From the NCBI GenBank assembly GCA_042408665.1, contig JBHOQW010000310.1, positions 1 to 42,539 of the forward strand: 42,539 nt of DNA, written 5' to 3'. The stretch is from CAUJGQ01 sp042408665. GTDB lineage: Bacteria; Chloroflexota; Dehalococcoidia; CAUJGQ01. The notes below the pieces were generated by a model. It was not told the origin of the DNA. It saw only the letters and a list, made by a program, of their open reading frames with translations, and searched no databases. Below are positions 16,258 through 26,400 of the stretch, piece after piece (the stretch's first letter is position 1; each line of letters begins with the position of its first letter). The position numbers and the translations under genes are program-made.

Positions 16258-17409
16258 TCAGCGCCGACCCGTCCGCTGCACGGCCAGGTTGTACACGCGG
16301 CAGAACTCTTCGAGAAACCGCGTGGCGATCGCCGGGCTGTCCACGATCAGCAGGTTCTCGTCGTTGTCCTCGGCGGCGTTGCGCGTAAAGTTGAACGAGC
16401 CGAAGACCACCGTCCGGCCGTCGATGATGATCACCTTGTGGTGCATGAGGCCCGTGTTGCCGTCGGTGAGGACACCCGGTCCGTCCCGGCACGCCGCGCC
16501 CGGCTGGCCGGCCGGTTGCTCGGCTGTGAGCCCAGCGGCCCGAAATCGTCCCAGCTCCCCCTCCGGCCGGTCCGCCTGCAGGCTTTCGATCACGCCCCGC
16601 ACGCGCACGCCCGCCCGCGCCCGCTCCACCATGGCCGTGCCGATGCCGTCATGGGTGAAGGCGAAGGCCAGAAAGGCGATGCTCTCCCGCGCAGCGCGAA
16701 TGCGGGCGATCACCTGCGCCGGCACATCCATCGCCGGCGCGAACAGCGCCTGCACCGTGACCCCGTCCACTGCGATGGGCGCAGGCGGCGGCCGCTTGGG
16801 CTTGTCCGCGCCGAAGCGCCGCTGGACGAACATGGTCTCGAACTCCTCGGTGAACGCCGCCGCCAACTCCGGCGAGCGGATGATGGCCGTGTTGTTGTCG
16901 TGCTGGAAGGTGTCCCTGGGGGCGAAATTCCAGGAGCCGGTCAGCACCGTTTCCCCGTCGAACACGGCGAACTTGTGGTGCATGAAGGCTGGGCCGCTGT
17001 CCGTCACCACGGGGATGCCGGCCGCGCGCACCCGGTCCACCGCGGCGTTGCCGACGTTGTCCGCCTCCGTCACCAGCCGCACGCGCACCCCGCGCCGCTG
17101 TGCCCGCACCAGCGACTCGGCGACGTTCTCTAGCTCCAGGTCGTAGATGGCCATATCGAGCGTGCGCCGGGTGGCGTCGATGGCGGCCACCAGCCGCTCG
17201 TCCAGCCGCCCGGGCGAGCCGGACGGTGGGGTGGCCCGGGATGCGCGTGTGGCCCCCGGCTCCCCCGGCGTGGTGAACAGCACCTCGAACCGCGCGGTGG
17301 GTACGGCCTCCGGCGGTGCCGACGTGTGCCGGCGGATGAGCGCCACCGCCACCACGACGGCCACCAGCACGGCGCCCAGCGCCAGGCCCAGTAGCAGGCG
17401 GCGGGACAT
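16258..17409 (-). CDS. Membrane-anchored or exported phospholipase D-like protein
   Basis: A 383-residue protein with an N-terminal hydrophobic segment (about 4-25), which is a signal anchor, then a Pro/Ala-rich linker. Two phospholipase D half-sites follow: MHHKFAVFDGETVLTGSWNF near residue 143 and MHHKVIIIDGRTVVFGSFNFT near 323. Both HxK(x)4D motifs are intact, so it should be an active phosphodiesterase. The two-HKD layout after a membrane anchor matches bacterial PLD/nuclease-like proteins; lipid or nucleic acid could be the substrate. ATG 17409 overlaps the TAA of the indolepyruvate oxidoreductase gene by one base (TAATG), so translation is probably coupled. Confidence 0.9.
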   Translation of the reverse strand: MSRRLLLGLALGAVLVAVVVAVALIRRHTSAPPEAVPTARFEVLFTTPGEPGATRASRATPPSGSPGRLDERLVAAIDATRRTLDMAIYDLELENVAESLVRAQRRGVRVRLVTEADNVGNAAVDRVRAAGIPVVTDSGPAFMHHKFAVFDGETVLTGSWNFAPRDTFQHDNNTAIIRSPELAAAFTEEFETMFVQRRFGADKPKRPPPAPIAVDGVTVQALFAPAMDVPAQVIARIRAARESIAFLAFAFTHDGIGTAMVERARAGVRVRGVIESLQADRPEGELGRFRAAGLTAEQPAGQPGAACRDGPGVLTDGNTGLMHHKVIIIDGRTVVFGSFNFTRNAAEDNDENLLIVDSPAIATRFLEEFCRVYNLAVQRTGRR

Positions 17410-20400
17410 TAGGCCGATCCTTCGCTGATCTGAGCCAACAGCGCCTGTGCCGCTGCTCGGTAGCGGCGCACGTTCTCCAGCTTGATCTGCTCGTAGCCGC
17501 GCACCATGTCCGGCAGCTCGGCCAGGCGCACCACGGCGGCGTGGTTCTCCGGCGTGAGGCGCGCGCAGGCCGCCGCGATCATCTGCCGGTACTCGGCGAT
17601 CAGCGCCCGCTCCGTGCGCCGCACCTCCGTGCGCCCGAACGGGTCCAGCGGCGTGCCGCGCAGCCGCTTCATCTGCCGCAACGCCTGGAATGCGGGCTCA
17701 AACCACGGCCCCAGCTTCACCTTGTGCCGAAGCCCGAGCGCGCGCAGCATGGGCGGGTGCAAGTGCCAGGCGATGCGCGCCTCCGGCCCGAACCGCGCCG
17801 CGATCTCCCGCCGCAGGGCTGGGTCCAGGTGTAGGCGCGCCACCTCGTACTCGTCCTTGTAGGCCATGAGCTTGTACAGATAGCGGGCCACCGCCTCGGC
17901 CAGCGCCGTCCGCCCCGGCGTCCGCTCCTGCTCGACCCGCGCCACCCGCCGCACGAAGGCCGCGTAGGCACGGGCGTAGGCGAGGTCCTGGTAGTCCACC
18001 AGGTCCGGCACGCGCACCGCCAGCAGCCGGCGCAGCTCCGAGCCGGGCGCCGCCCACTCGTACAGGGCGCGTACGGCGGCCGGTGGCTCGGCCCCGGCGT
18101 GCCGGGGCGAGGCGGGCCGCACGGCGGTGTGGGCGGCGGGCTTGATCAGCGCCTCTACCCGCGCCGGGTCGGCCACCGCCAGCCGGCCCCAGCGGAAGGC
18201 GGCGAGGTTGGTCTCCACGGCGGCGCCGTTCAGGCAGATGGCCTGCTCGATGGCGGCGGCGGAGATGGGCAGCGCCCCGGCCTGGTAGGCGGCGCCCAGC
18301 AGGAGGATGTTGGCCGGCATGTGGTCACCGAACAGCGCCTCGGCCAGCGCCTGTGCGTCCAGGTAGACGTTGCCCTCGCGGCGGGTAGACGCCGCGATCG
18401 CTCCCAGCAGGTCGGCCAGGGCCGGGAAGGTGGCGTTGGGGTCCACCACCATGCGCCCGGTGGGGATCTTGCTGGTCGAGATCACGGCGATGGTGCGGTC
18501 GGGGTCGGCCTTGGCCAGGTTGTTCGGGTCGGCGGCCACCAGCAGGTCGAAGCCCAGGTACAGGTCGGCGCCGCCGGCGCTCACCTTTGAGGTTTTCTGC
18601 GGCGCGGAGCCGATCTTGAGGTCCGAGACCACCGGCCCGCCCTTCTGGCTGAGGCCCGTCTGGTCCAGTCCCCACACGTGCCGGCCGTCCAAGAGCGCCG
18701 CCGTGCCTAGGATCTGGTTGACGGTGACGACGCCCGTGCCGCCGATGCCCATCATATGCAAGGCGAAGCCCTCGACCGGCACGCGCAACGTCGGCTCCGG
18801 CAGCGACTCAGGAGGAACGAGAGGTGACGCGCCGGTCGTCCCGTTTCTCCTTCCTGGTTGCTCCTTCCTCCGCACGCGTTCCTCACTCCGGCCCTGGATC
18901 GGCTCCACGGTGATGAACGACGGGCAGTCACCGCGCAGGCAGGAGTAGTCCTTGTTGCAGGAGGACTGGTGGATGTGCGTCTTGCGCCCGAACTCGGTGT
19001 CCACCGGCTGCACGCTGAGGCAGTTGGATGCGCGCCCGCAGTCGCCGCAGCCCTCGCACACCCGCTCGTTGATGAACACGCGCGTGGGCGGGTCCGCCAG
19101 CCGGCCGCGCTTGCGCAGCCGTCGCTTCTCCGCCGCGCACTGCTGGTCGTGGATGAGCACCGTCACGCCCGGTGTGGCCGCCAGCACCTCCTGCGCCTCG
19201 ATGATGCGCTCCCGCGGCCACACCTCGGCGATGGGGGAGAGCGTCACACCGCGGTACTTCTCGACGTCGTCCGTGGTGATGATGATGCGCTTGACGCCCT
19301 CCGCCTCCAGACGGCGCACCAGGGCCGGGATGGGGAGCTGGCCGGTGGCCGTCTGGCCGCCCGTCATCGCCACGGCGGAGTTGTAGAGGATCTTGTAGGT
19401 GATGTTCACGCCGCTGGCCACGGCGTAGTTGATCGCCAGCCCGCCGGAGTGGAAGAGCGTGCCGTCACCCAGGTTCTGGAAGATGTGCCTGGTCTCGGTG
19501 AAGGGGGCGATGCCCACCCATTGCGCGCCCTCGCCGCCCATCTGCGTGATGCCGATCGTCTGGCCGTAGATGGCCGGGTCCATCCACAGCGCCATGCTGT
19601 GGCAGCCGATGCCGGCGGCGGCGATGTGCCCGGGCGGCACCACGGTGGAGGTGTTGTGCGGACAGCCGGAGCAGTAGTAGGCGGTGCGCGGCAGGGCGAT
19701 GATCGGCGCCGGCCGCTGCTTCGTCGCCTCGAGATAGGCGAGGCGCGCCTCCACAGAGGGGACGCGCACCTTCCGCCCCAGCCGGGCCGCGATGGCGCGG
19801 GCGATGGTGTCCGGGTCCAGCTCGCCGTGGGCGGGCACCAGCGGCCGGTCCTCTTCGTCTCGCTTGCCCACCACCACCGGCCGCTGCGCGAGGCCGTACA
19901 GGATGTCCTTGACGAAGGTCTCCAGGAAGGGGCGCTTCTCCTCGATGACCAGGATCTCCTCTAGGCCGCGGGCGAACTCCTTGACGATGTCCGGCTCGAG
20001 CGGGAACAGCATGCCCACCTTGAGCAGGCGCACGCCGGTGCGCGCCAGCGCCGCCTCGTCAAGGCCCAGCTCGTCCAGCGCCTGGCGCACGTCGTAGTAG
20101 GTCTTGCCGGCCGCCACGATGCCCAGCCAGGCGTCGGGCGTGGGCACGGTGATGCGGTTGAGGCCGTTCTCCTTCGCGTAGCGGCGCGCCATCTCCAGGC
20201 GGGCGCCGTGGATGGCGCGCTCCATCTCCAGGTTATACGGGGGAAGCAGCCGCCAGTCACCCTGGTGCGTGAACGGGCGGCCGTCGTACTCCACCGTCGG
20301 GATCACGGGCCGGATGCGGTCCGGCGATACCTCGGCGGTGCCGGCGCCGTCGGCCACGTTGGTGACGATCTTCATCGCCACCCACAGGCCGGAGACGCGG

Positions 20401-20990
20401 GAGAGCATGAAGCCGTGCAGGCCCAGGTCCAGGATGTCCTGCACGTCGCCGGGGTAGAGCACCGGCATGAGGGCGTCGTAGAAGGCCACCTCGGAGGCGC
20501 TGGGCAGGGTGGAGGATTTGCTGGACGGGTCATCGCCGCCCAGGGCCAGCACGCCGCCGTTCTTGCCCGTGCCGGCGAAGTTGGCGTGCTTGAAGGCATC
20601 GCCCGTGCGGTCCACGCCCGGCCCCTTGCCGTACCACATGCCCAGCACGCCGTCGTACTTGGCCCCTGGGTAGAAGCCGGCCTGCTGGCTGCCCATCACC
20701 GCCGTAGCGGCCAGCTCCTCGTTCAGGCCGGGCGAATGGACGATATGGTGCTCCTGGAGCAACCGGCGGTTGCGCTCCAGCTCCATATCGAACCCGCCCA
20801 GGGGCGAGCCGCGGTAGCCGGCGATGAACGTCGCGGTGCGCAGGCCGCGGCGGCGGTCGGCCCGGTGCTGGTCCATGGGCAGGCGCACGAGGGCCTGGAT
20901 GCCGGTGAGGTAGATGCGGCCCTCCTCCTGGGTATACTTGGACTCCAGCGTGAAGCCGGACGGGAAGAGCGGCAGGTCAACGGCGGTCAT
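17409..20990 (-). CDS. Indolepyruvate ferredoxin oxidoreductase, fused alpha-beta-gamma type
   Basis: A 1193-residue ThDP and Fe-S enzyme that would oxidise aryl 2-oxoacids to acyl-CoA with ferredoxin. Domain order: N-terminal pyrimidine-binding domain (GYRGSPLGGFD, about 59-69), transketolase-C-like part, ThDP domain after CSGCPHNTST (C440, C443), a cysteine cluster at about 645-690 (CEGCGDCGRASNC, SSCNKDYSCLRGDCPSF), and the gamma domain from GIGGTGVVTVNQ (about 750). Residues about 700-728 form a low-complexity linker matching repeat family B. Length fits the fused family. ATG 20990 has GGAG 6 bases upstream. The substrate may differ from indolepyruvate, as homologues are widespread in aerobes. 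Confidence 0.93.
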   Translation of the reverse strand: MTAVDLPLFPSGFTLESKYTQEEGRIYLTGIQALVRLPMDQHRADRRRGLRTATFIAGYRGSPLGGFDMELERNRRLLQEHHIVHSPGLNEELAATAVMGSQQAGFYPGAKYDGVLGMWYGKGPGVDRTGDAFKHANFAGTGKNGGVLALGGDDPSSKSSTLPSASEVAFYDALMPVLYPGDVQDILDLGLHGFMLSRVSGLWVAMKIVTNVADGAGTAEVSPDRIRPVIPTVEYDGRPFTHQGDWRLLPPYNLEMERAIHGARLEMARRYAKENGLNRITVPTPDAWLGIVAAGKTYYDVRQALDELGLDEAALARTGVRLLKVGMLFPLEPDIVKEFARGLEEILVIEEKRPFLETFVKDILYGLAQRPVVVGKRDEEDRPLVPAHGELDPDTIARAIAARLGRKVRVPSVEARLAYLEATKQRPAPIIALPRTAYYCSGCPHNTSTVVPPGHIAAAGIGCHSMALWMDPAIYGQTIGITQMGGEGAQWVGIAPFTETRHIFQNLGDGTLFHSGGLAINYAVASGVNITYKILYNSAVAMTGGQTATGQLPIPALVRRLEAEGVKRIIITTDDVEKYRGVTLSPIAEVWPRERIIEAQEVLAATPGVTVLIHDQQCAAEKRRLRKRGRLADPPTRVFINERVCEGCGDCGRASNCLSVQPVDTEFGRKTHIHQSSCNKDYSCLRGDCPSFITVEPIQGRSEERVRRKEQPGRRNGTTGASPLVPPESLPEPTLRVPVEGFALHMMGIGGTGVVTVNQILGTAALLDGRHVWGLDQTGLSQKGGPVVSDLKIGSAPQKTSKVSAGGADLYLGFDLLVAADPNNLAKADPDRTIAVISTSKIPTGRMVVDPNATFPALADLLGAIAASTRREGNVYLDAQALAEALFGDHMPANILLLGAAYQAGALPISAAAIEQAICLNGAAVETNLAAFRWGRLAVADPARVEALIKPAAHTAVRPASPRHAGAEPPAAVRALYEWAAPGSELRRLLAVRVPDLVDYQDLAYARAYAAFVRRVARVEQERTPGRTALAEAVARYLYKLMAYKDEYEVARLHLDPALRREIAARFGPEARIAWHLHPPMLRALGLRHKVKLGPWFEPAFQALRQMKRLRGTPLDPFGRTEVRRTERALIAEYRQMIAAACARLTPENHAAVVRLAELPDMVRGYEQIKLENVRRYRAAAQALLAQISEGSA
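18805..18890. repeat. Family B-like sequence inside the indolepyruvate oxidoreductase linker
   Basis: The segment carries the words aggaacgagag, gtttctccttcc and gttcctcac, resembling the repeats at 6759-6828 and 14865-14890. It is read in frame as an Arg/Gly/Pro-rich linker between the Fe-S and gamma domains. This suggests a repeat-derived, tolerated insertion. Confidence 0.45.
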
Positions 20991-21216
20991 GCGGCGCTCC
21001 TACCAAGCGAGAAGTGACGTGGGCGGAATGACCGGGCGGGTGGCCATCCGCCGCCGGGCTGCCGCCATTGTAGAGGAGTGCAGGGAGGAGGTGTGAGCAG
21101 CGGGAGCGTAGCGCCCGCGCCGCTCCCCCGTAGCAGAGGTGCGGGCGCGCGTGCGAGGATAGGGCAGCGGTCACAGGGGCCACCCGGTGCGGACCCGATG
21201 GGAAAGGAGGCAGGCC

Positions 21217-22512
21217 ATGGCGGGCCCGGTGGTCACCATCTCGCGGCAATTGGGCAGCGGCGGCGATGAGATCGCCGCCCTGGTAGCGCAGCGGCTGGGC
21301 GTGCCGCTGCTGGACCGAGAGGTCATCTCCCGGGCGGCGCAGGTAGCCGGCGTCTCTGAGGACGCGCTGCGCGCCGCCGAGCGCCACACCTCGCTCCTAA
21401 GCCGGATGCTAGAAAGCCTGGGCAAGTTCGGCGCGGCCGGCGGCGGCGAAGGCGTGGCCTTGGAGGGGCTCTCCTCCACGATGCTGCTCACCACCTCCGC
21501 CGACTTCCGCGCCCTGCTGGAGCGCGTGCTGCGCGAGATCGCCGCCACCGAGCCGGCGGTGATCCTGGGCCACGCCGCCCAGATCGCCCTGCGCGACATG
21601 CCGGGCACCTTGCACGTCTTCATCCACGCCCCGGCGGAGTTCCGTGCCGCCCACCTGGCGCGGGTGGAGGGCGTTCCCCTGGCGCAGGCCCGCCGCGAGA
21701 TCGAGGCCAGTGACCGCGAGCGGGTGCGCTTCTACCAGTCCGCCTACCACGTCAACTGGTACGACCTGCGCCTCTACGACCTGGCGCTGGACACCTCCGT
21801 GATCGGCCTCCACCGCGCCGCTGAGCTGATCGCGGAGGTGGCGCGCCAGTGCTGCGCCGCCCCACCCGAGCCAACCCTCACCCCGGCCGGCCCGCCGGGG
21901 CGGGCCGGGGTCGGCCACCCTGCTCCCGCAAGCGGAGGAGGGGCTGGGGGTGAGGGTACGGCGGAGGCTGAGCCGGAACTCACCGAGGCGCACACCGTCA
22001 CCCTGAACGGTGAGACGGTACACCTGCGGCCGATGCGGCCGGGCGACGCCGGCGCGCTGCTGGCATTGGCCCGCTCGCTGCTGCCGGAGGACCTGCTCTT
22101 TCTGCGTCGCGACGTGACGGACGAGCGGGTGATCGACGCCTGGGCGCGGGACGTGGCGGACGGCCGGGTGATCACCATTCTGGCCGTATCGGAGCGCGGC
22201 GACGTGCTGGGCGAGGCCAGCCTCTACCCCAGCGACGTGCCCTGGACGCGGCACGTGGCGGAGGTGCGCGTGATCACCGCGCCGCGTGTGCGCGGCAAGG
22301 GCCTGGGGCGTATCCTCCTGCGCGAGATCCTGGCGGCGGCGAAGGCGGCCGGTATCGAGAAGCTCACCGCACAGATGACCGTCGAGCAGGTAGCGGCGCG
22401 CCGTCTGTTCGAGGCGATGGGGTTCACGGAGGAGGGCCGCTTTCGCGCCTACGCCCGCGACCAGGCCGGTGCCCCGCACGACCTGGTGGTGATGACCTAC
22501 ACGGCCTCCTGA
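21217..22512 (+). CDS. Cytidylate kinase-like domain fused to a GNAT acetyltransferase
   Basis: A 431-residue two-domain protein. Residues about 1-215 form a cytidylate kinase-like P-loop domain: VVTISRQLGSGGDEIAALVAQRLG at the N-terminus, PLLDREVI, GHAAQIAL and the late ASDRERVRFYQSAYHVNWYD. Residues about 260-431 form a GNAT domain: VHLRPMRPGDAGAL, VRVITAPRVRGKGLGRILL with the acetyl-CoA loop, then RRLFEAMGFTEEGRFRAYA. Between them, residues about 220-247 are encoded by a family A palindrome. ATG 21217 has AAAGGAGG upstream. Fusions of these two domains are known, with unknown substrate. It diverges from the indolepyruvate oxidoreductase gene. Confidence 0.9.
   Translation: MAGPVVTISRQLGSGGDEIAALVAQRLGVPLLDREVISRAAQVAGVSEDALRAAERHTSLLSRMLESLGKFGAAGGGEGVALEGLSSTMLLTTSADFRALLERVLREIAATEPAVILGHAAQIALRDMPGTLHVFIHAPAEFRAAHLARVEGVPLAQARREIEASDRERVRFYQSAYHVNWYDLRLYDLALDTSVIGLHRAAELIAEVARQCCAAPPEPTLTPAGPPGRAGVGHPAPASGGGAGGEGTAEAEPELTEAHTVTLNGETVHLRPMRPGDAGALLALARSLLPEDLLFLRRDVTDERVIDAWARDVADGRVITILAVSERGDVLGEASLYPSDVPWTRHVAEVRVITAPRVRGKGLGRILLREILAAAKAAGIEKLTAQMTVEQVAARRLFEAMGFTEEGRFRAYARDQAGAPHDLVVMTYTAS
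21875..21956. repeat. Family A palindrome (copy A2) inside the kinase/GNAT gene
   Basis: It begins CCCTCACCCCGGCC and ends CTGGGGGTGAGGG, with a core CTCCCGCAAGCGGAGG and an extra inner GGCCCGCC/GGCGGGCC palindrome. It is read in frame as a Gly/Ala/Pro-rich linker between the two domains. Confidence 0.85.
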
Positions 22513-22668
22513 ACGTCCGTGCGACCGGTTGCGGCAACACAGCCCTGCCGCCCACGCTAACAGTGAGCGGCACCGCCGGCCGGTGCGGCGCTGTCCGCGC
22601 GCCGGCGCCCGTGCCGCGAACATGGAACATTCCGCGCCTCTGGCCGGGATTGAGCGGAGCGGAAGGTC

Positions 22669-23442
22669 ATGCACGTCAAGGAGTTGTTTGACTTAAGCGG
22701 CAGAGTGGCGATCGTCACCGGCGGCTCGCGCGGGCTGGGGTTGGAGATCGCCGAAGGGCTGTGCGAGGCGGGCGCCAAGGTCACCATCACCGGGCGGCGG
22801 CGTCAATGGTTGGACCCGGCGGAGCAGCAGCTCACGGCCCGCGGCTTCGAGGTGCTGGCCGTGGAGGCGGATGTGGCCTCGCCGGAGGGGGTGCGGCAGA
22901 CCATCGAGGCCACGGTGGAGCGGTTCGGCGGGCTGGACATCCTGGTGAACAACGCCGGTATGGGGTGGGGCGCGCCTTCGCTGGAGTACCCGCTGGACAA
23001 GTGGGAGGAGACGCTGCGCGTCAACCTTACAGGCGCCTGGCTGATGTGCCAGGCGGCGGCGCCGCACATGATCCGGCGGGGCGGTGGGCGGATCGTGAAC
23101 ATCAGCTCCGTGCTGGGGCAGCTCGGCATCGATCCCGCCATTCAGGACTCGGTGGCCTACCACGCCAGCAAGGGCGGGCTCGACGCGCTCACGCGCGAGC
23201 TGGCGGTGGTGTGGGCCCGCTACAACATCCTGGTGAACGCCGTGGCGCCGGGCTACTTCCCCACCCGCATGACGCGCCACCAGTACAGCGTGGCCGGGGA
23301 GAAGATGAACGCCCTCTCGCCCTTGGGGCGTACCGGCCGCGAGGGCGAGCTGAAGGGTGCGGTGGTTTTCCTGTGCTCCCCGGCCGCCAGCTTTATCACC
23401 GGCCAAGTGCTGAACGTGGACGGCGGCTGGACCGCCTGGTAA
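22669..23442 (+). CDS. Short-chain dehydrogenase/reductase
   Basis: A 257-residue classical SDR. The NAD(P) loop is TGGSRGLG (about 18-25) with an Arg-rich GRRR after strand 2, which suggests NADPH. NNAG (about 91-94), the catalytic Ser in VNISSVLG, Tyr in DSVAYHASKGG with Lys four residues later, and the PGYFPTRM loop are all present. It ends in the usual FITGQVLNVDGGWTAW. The start ATG has GGAAGG 3-4 bases upstream. Context (acyl-CoA dehydrogenases, enoyl-CoA hydratase) would fit a 3-hydroxyacyl or polyol substrate, but this is guesswork. It converges on dnaE with a 19-bp gap. Confidence 0.93.
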   Translation: MHVKELFDLSGRVAIVTGGSRGLGLEIAEGLCEAGAKVTITGRRRQWLDPAEQQLTARGFEVLAVEADVASPEGVRQTIEATVERFGGLDILVNNAGMGWGAPSLEYPLDKWEETLRVNLTGAWLMCQAAAPHMIRRGGGRIVNISSVLGQLGIDPAIQDSVAYHASKGGLDALTRELAVVWARYNILVNAVAPGYFPTRMTRHQYSVAGEKMNALSPLGRTGREGELKGAVVFLCSPAASFITGQVLNVDGGWTAW

Positions 23443-23461
23443 CGGCCCCGCGCCGGGCCGG

Positions 23462-26400
23462 CTACGCTCGCAGCGGCTCGATGACCATCTCCCCCCAACC
23501 GGCCAGGATGGGGCCGATGCGCTGGTCGATGCCGTCGGTCACCAGGGCGGTGCCCAGGTGGAAGGCGACCTCATCGTGGGCGGTCTGTAGGATGAGGTGG
23601 ACTTCGTCCGGGCCGGGCAGACTGCGCAGCGCCTGTACCAGCTCGTTCAGCCGTCGCCGGTCCGCCTGTTCGTCGTCCGTCTCCCGCACGGTGATGCGCA
23701 GCAGGCGCCGCTCGCGCCCGGTACTCTCCTGCGCACGGCCCGGCGCAGCACCGGCCCCGTGCCCCCCCGACCCGTTGAGTCTGTGGTGCCGCGTCCACTG
23801 CGGGTCGGGGGGGTGACTCCGGCCCGGGGGCGGGTGAGGAGGCTCGGCGGCGGGTGCCGGCGACGGCTCTAACGCCGAGGCGGGGGTCTCGGTCCCGGCC
23901 GTCGCGGGTTCCGCCTCTTGTGCCGCCGCGACGCCCGTCACCTCCTCCCACACCCGTGCGTCCTCCACGGTCACGTCCAGGCGGTCGTCGCGCTGGCGCA
24001 CGCGCACGTTGAGCAGGAGGATGCGGCCGACCTGCCAGCAGTCGCGTGTGCGCTCGTAGGTGTCCGGCCAGCAGGTGACCTCTACTGAGCCGGACAGGTC
24101 TTCGAGCACGGCGGCCACGAAGCCGCGTCCCTGCTTGGTGAGCAGAGGGCGCACCTGGCTGACCATACCGGCGATGGTCAGCTCGCGTCCGGCCATCTCG
24201 GCGGTGATCTCGGCTACCACGGCGGTCACACGCCCGGCCAGGGCGGCGTGGGCGCGCTTGAAGGGGTGCTCGGAGACGTAGACGCCGAGCAGCTCCTTCT
24301 CCCAGGCCAGCGTCTCCGCCCGCTGCTCCGGCACCACCTCCAGCTCCAGGGCCGGCAGCGGCACCGGTACCTCATCGCCGAACAGGTCGAACATGGTGGC
24401 CTGACCGCTCTCCTTGAGGCGCTGCTCGCGGGCGATCAGGGAGGCGATGCGGTCCAGGTTGGCCACCAGGGTGGTGCGGTTGTAGCCGAAGCCGTCCAGG
24501 GCGCCGGCCTTGATCAGGCTCTCCAGGGCGCGCTTGTTGAGGTGCTTGAGCTCGGCACGGCGGCAAAAGTCCTCCAGCGAGGCGAAGGGGCCGCCCTCAC
24601 GCCGGGCGCGCACAATGCCCTCCACGGCGGCCTCGCCCACGTTCTTGATGGTGGCCAGGCCGAAGCGGATCGCCCCGGGGACGTCGTCACCGGCGCGCTC
24701 GATGGTGAACGTGACGTCGCTGTGGTTGACGTGCGGCGGCAGCACCTCGATGCCCAGCTTGGCGCACTCGGCCACGGCGGCGCCCACCCGCTCGGCGAAG
24801 CCGGCCGGGTGGCTGTCGGCCAGCATGAGCACGGCGGTCATGTACTCGGCCGGGTAGTTGGCCTTCAGGTACGCGGTCTGGTAGGCGATGGTGCCGTAGC
24901 AAAAGCTGTGTGCGCGGTTGAAGGCGTAGCCCGCAAACGGTTCGATCAGGTCGAACACGGCGGTGGCATCCGCCTCGCTGTACCCTTGCGCCGCGGCGCC
25001 CTGGATGAATTTGTCCCGCTGCTCGGCCATCAGCTCGGGGATCTTCTTGCCCATCGCCTTGCGCACCTTGTCCGCCTCGCCCATGGAGTAGCCGGCGAAG
25101 CGGCGCATGATGTGCAGCACCTGGTCCTGGTAGACGATCACGCCGTAGGTCTCGTCCAGGATGTCTTTCAGGTCCGGGTGCGGGTAGGTGATGGGCACGC
25201 GGCCGTGCTTGGCGTCGCAGTAGCGGGGGATGTGCTGCATCGGCCCCGGGCGGTAGAGGGCCACCATGGCGGACAACTCGGCGATGGAGGAGGGGCGCAG
25301 CTCCTGGATGTAGCGGCGCATGCCGGCCGACTCAAGCTGGAAGACGGCGAAGGTCTCGCCGCGGGAGAGCAGGTCGTAGGTCTTGGGGTCGCCGTCCGGC
25401 AGGTTCTTGAGGTCGATCTCCACGCCGCGCGTCTGCCGGATGAGATCTACCGCCTTGCCGAGGATGGTGAGGTTGGAGAGGCCGAGGAAGTCCATCTTGA
25501 GCAGGCCCACCTCGGCGATGGTGTTCATCTCCCACTGGGTGACCGGCAGGGCGGCGGCGTCGCCGCGGGCCGGCTTTTGCAGCGGCACCACCTCGATCAA
25601 CGGGTCGCGGGAGATGAGCACGCCCGCCGCGTGCGTGCCGGCGTGGCGGGCCACGCCCTCCAGTTTGCGGGCGGTGTCCACCAGACGGCGCACGGCCGGG
25701 TCGGACTCGTAGGCCTGCTTGAGCTCCAGGTTCTCGGCCAGCGCCCGGTCGATGGTCATGTGCAGGGCGCTGGGCACCATGCGGGCGATGCGGTCCGTCT
25801 CGGCGTAGGACATGCCCAGGGCGCGGCCCACGTCGCGGATGGCGGCCTTGGCGCCCAGGGTGCCGAAGGTGCCGATCTGGGCCACGCGGTCGTGGCCGAA
25901 GCGCGCCGCCGCCCAGCGGATCATCTCCTCGCGGCGGTCGTCGGCGAAATCCATATCCACGTCCGGCATCTCCCGCCGCTCGACGTTCAGGAAGCGCTCG
26001 AACACCAAACGGGTGGCGACGGGGTCGATGTCCGTCACCCCCAGGCAGTAGAGGATGATGCTGGCGGCGGCCGAGCCGCGCACGCCCATAGCGATGCCGC
26101 GCTCACGGGCGGCGCGGGCGATCTCGGCGACGATGAGCATGTAGCTGGCGAAGCCGGTCTCGCGCACCACGCCCAGCTCGTACTCCAGGCGGCGGCGCAC
26201 CTCGTCCGGCGCGCCGGGTGTGGGTGGTTCCAGGGTGGGGGTGAGCGGCCAGGGACCGGCCCGCTCCGCGCCGTAGCGGCGCACCAGCCCCGCGTAGGCG
26301 GCCTCGGCCAGGTATTCGTCCGGCGTCTTGCCGGGCGGCAGCTCCGGGTCCGGCAGTTGGACGCGGCCGAACTCCAGCGTCAGGTCGCAGGCGTCGACCA

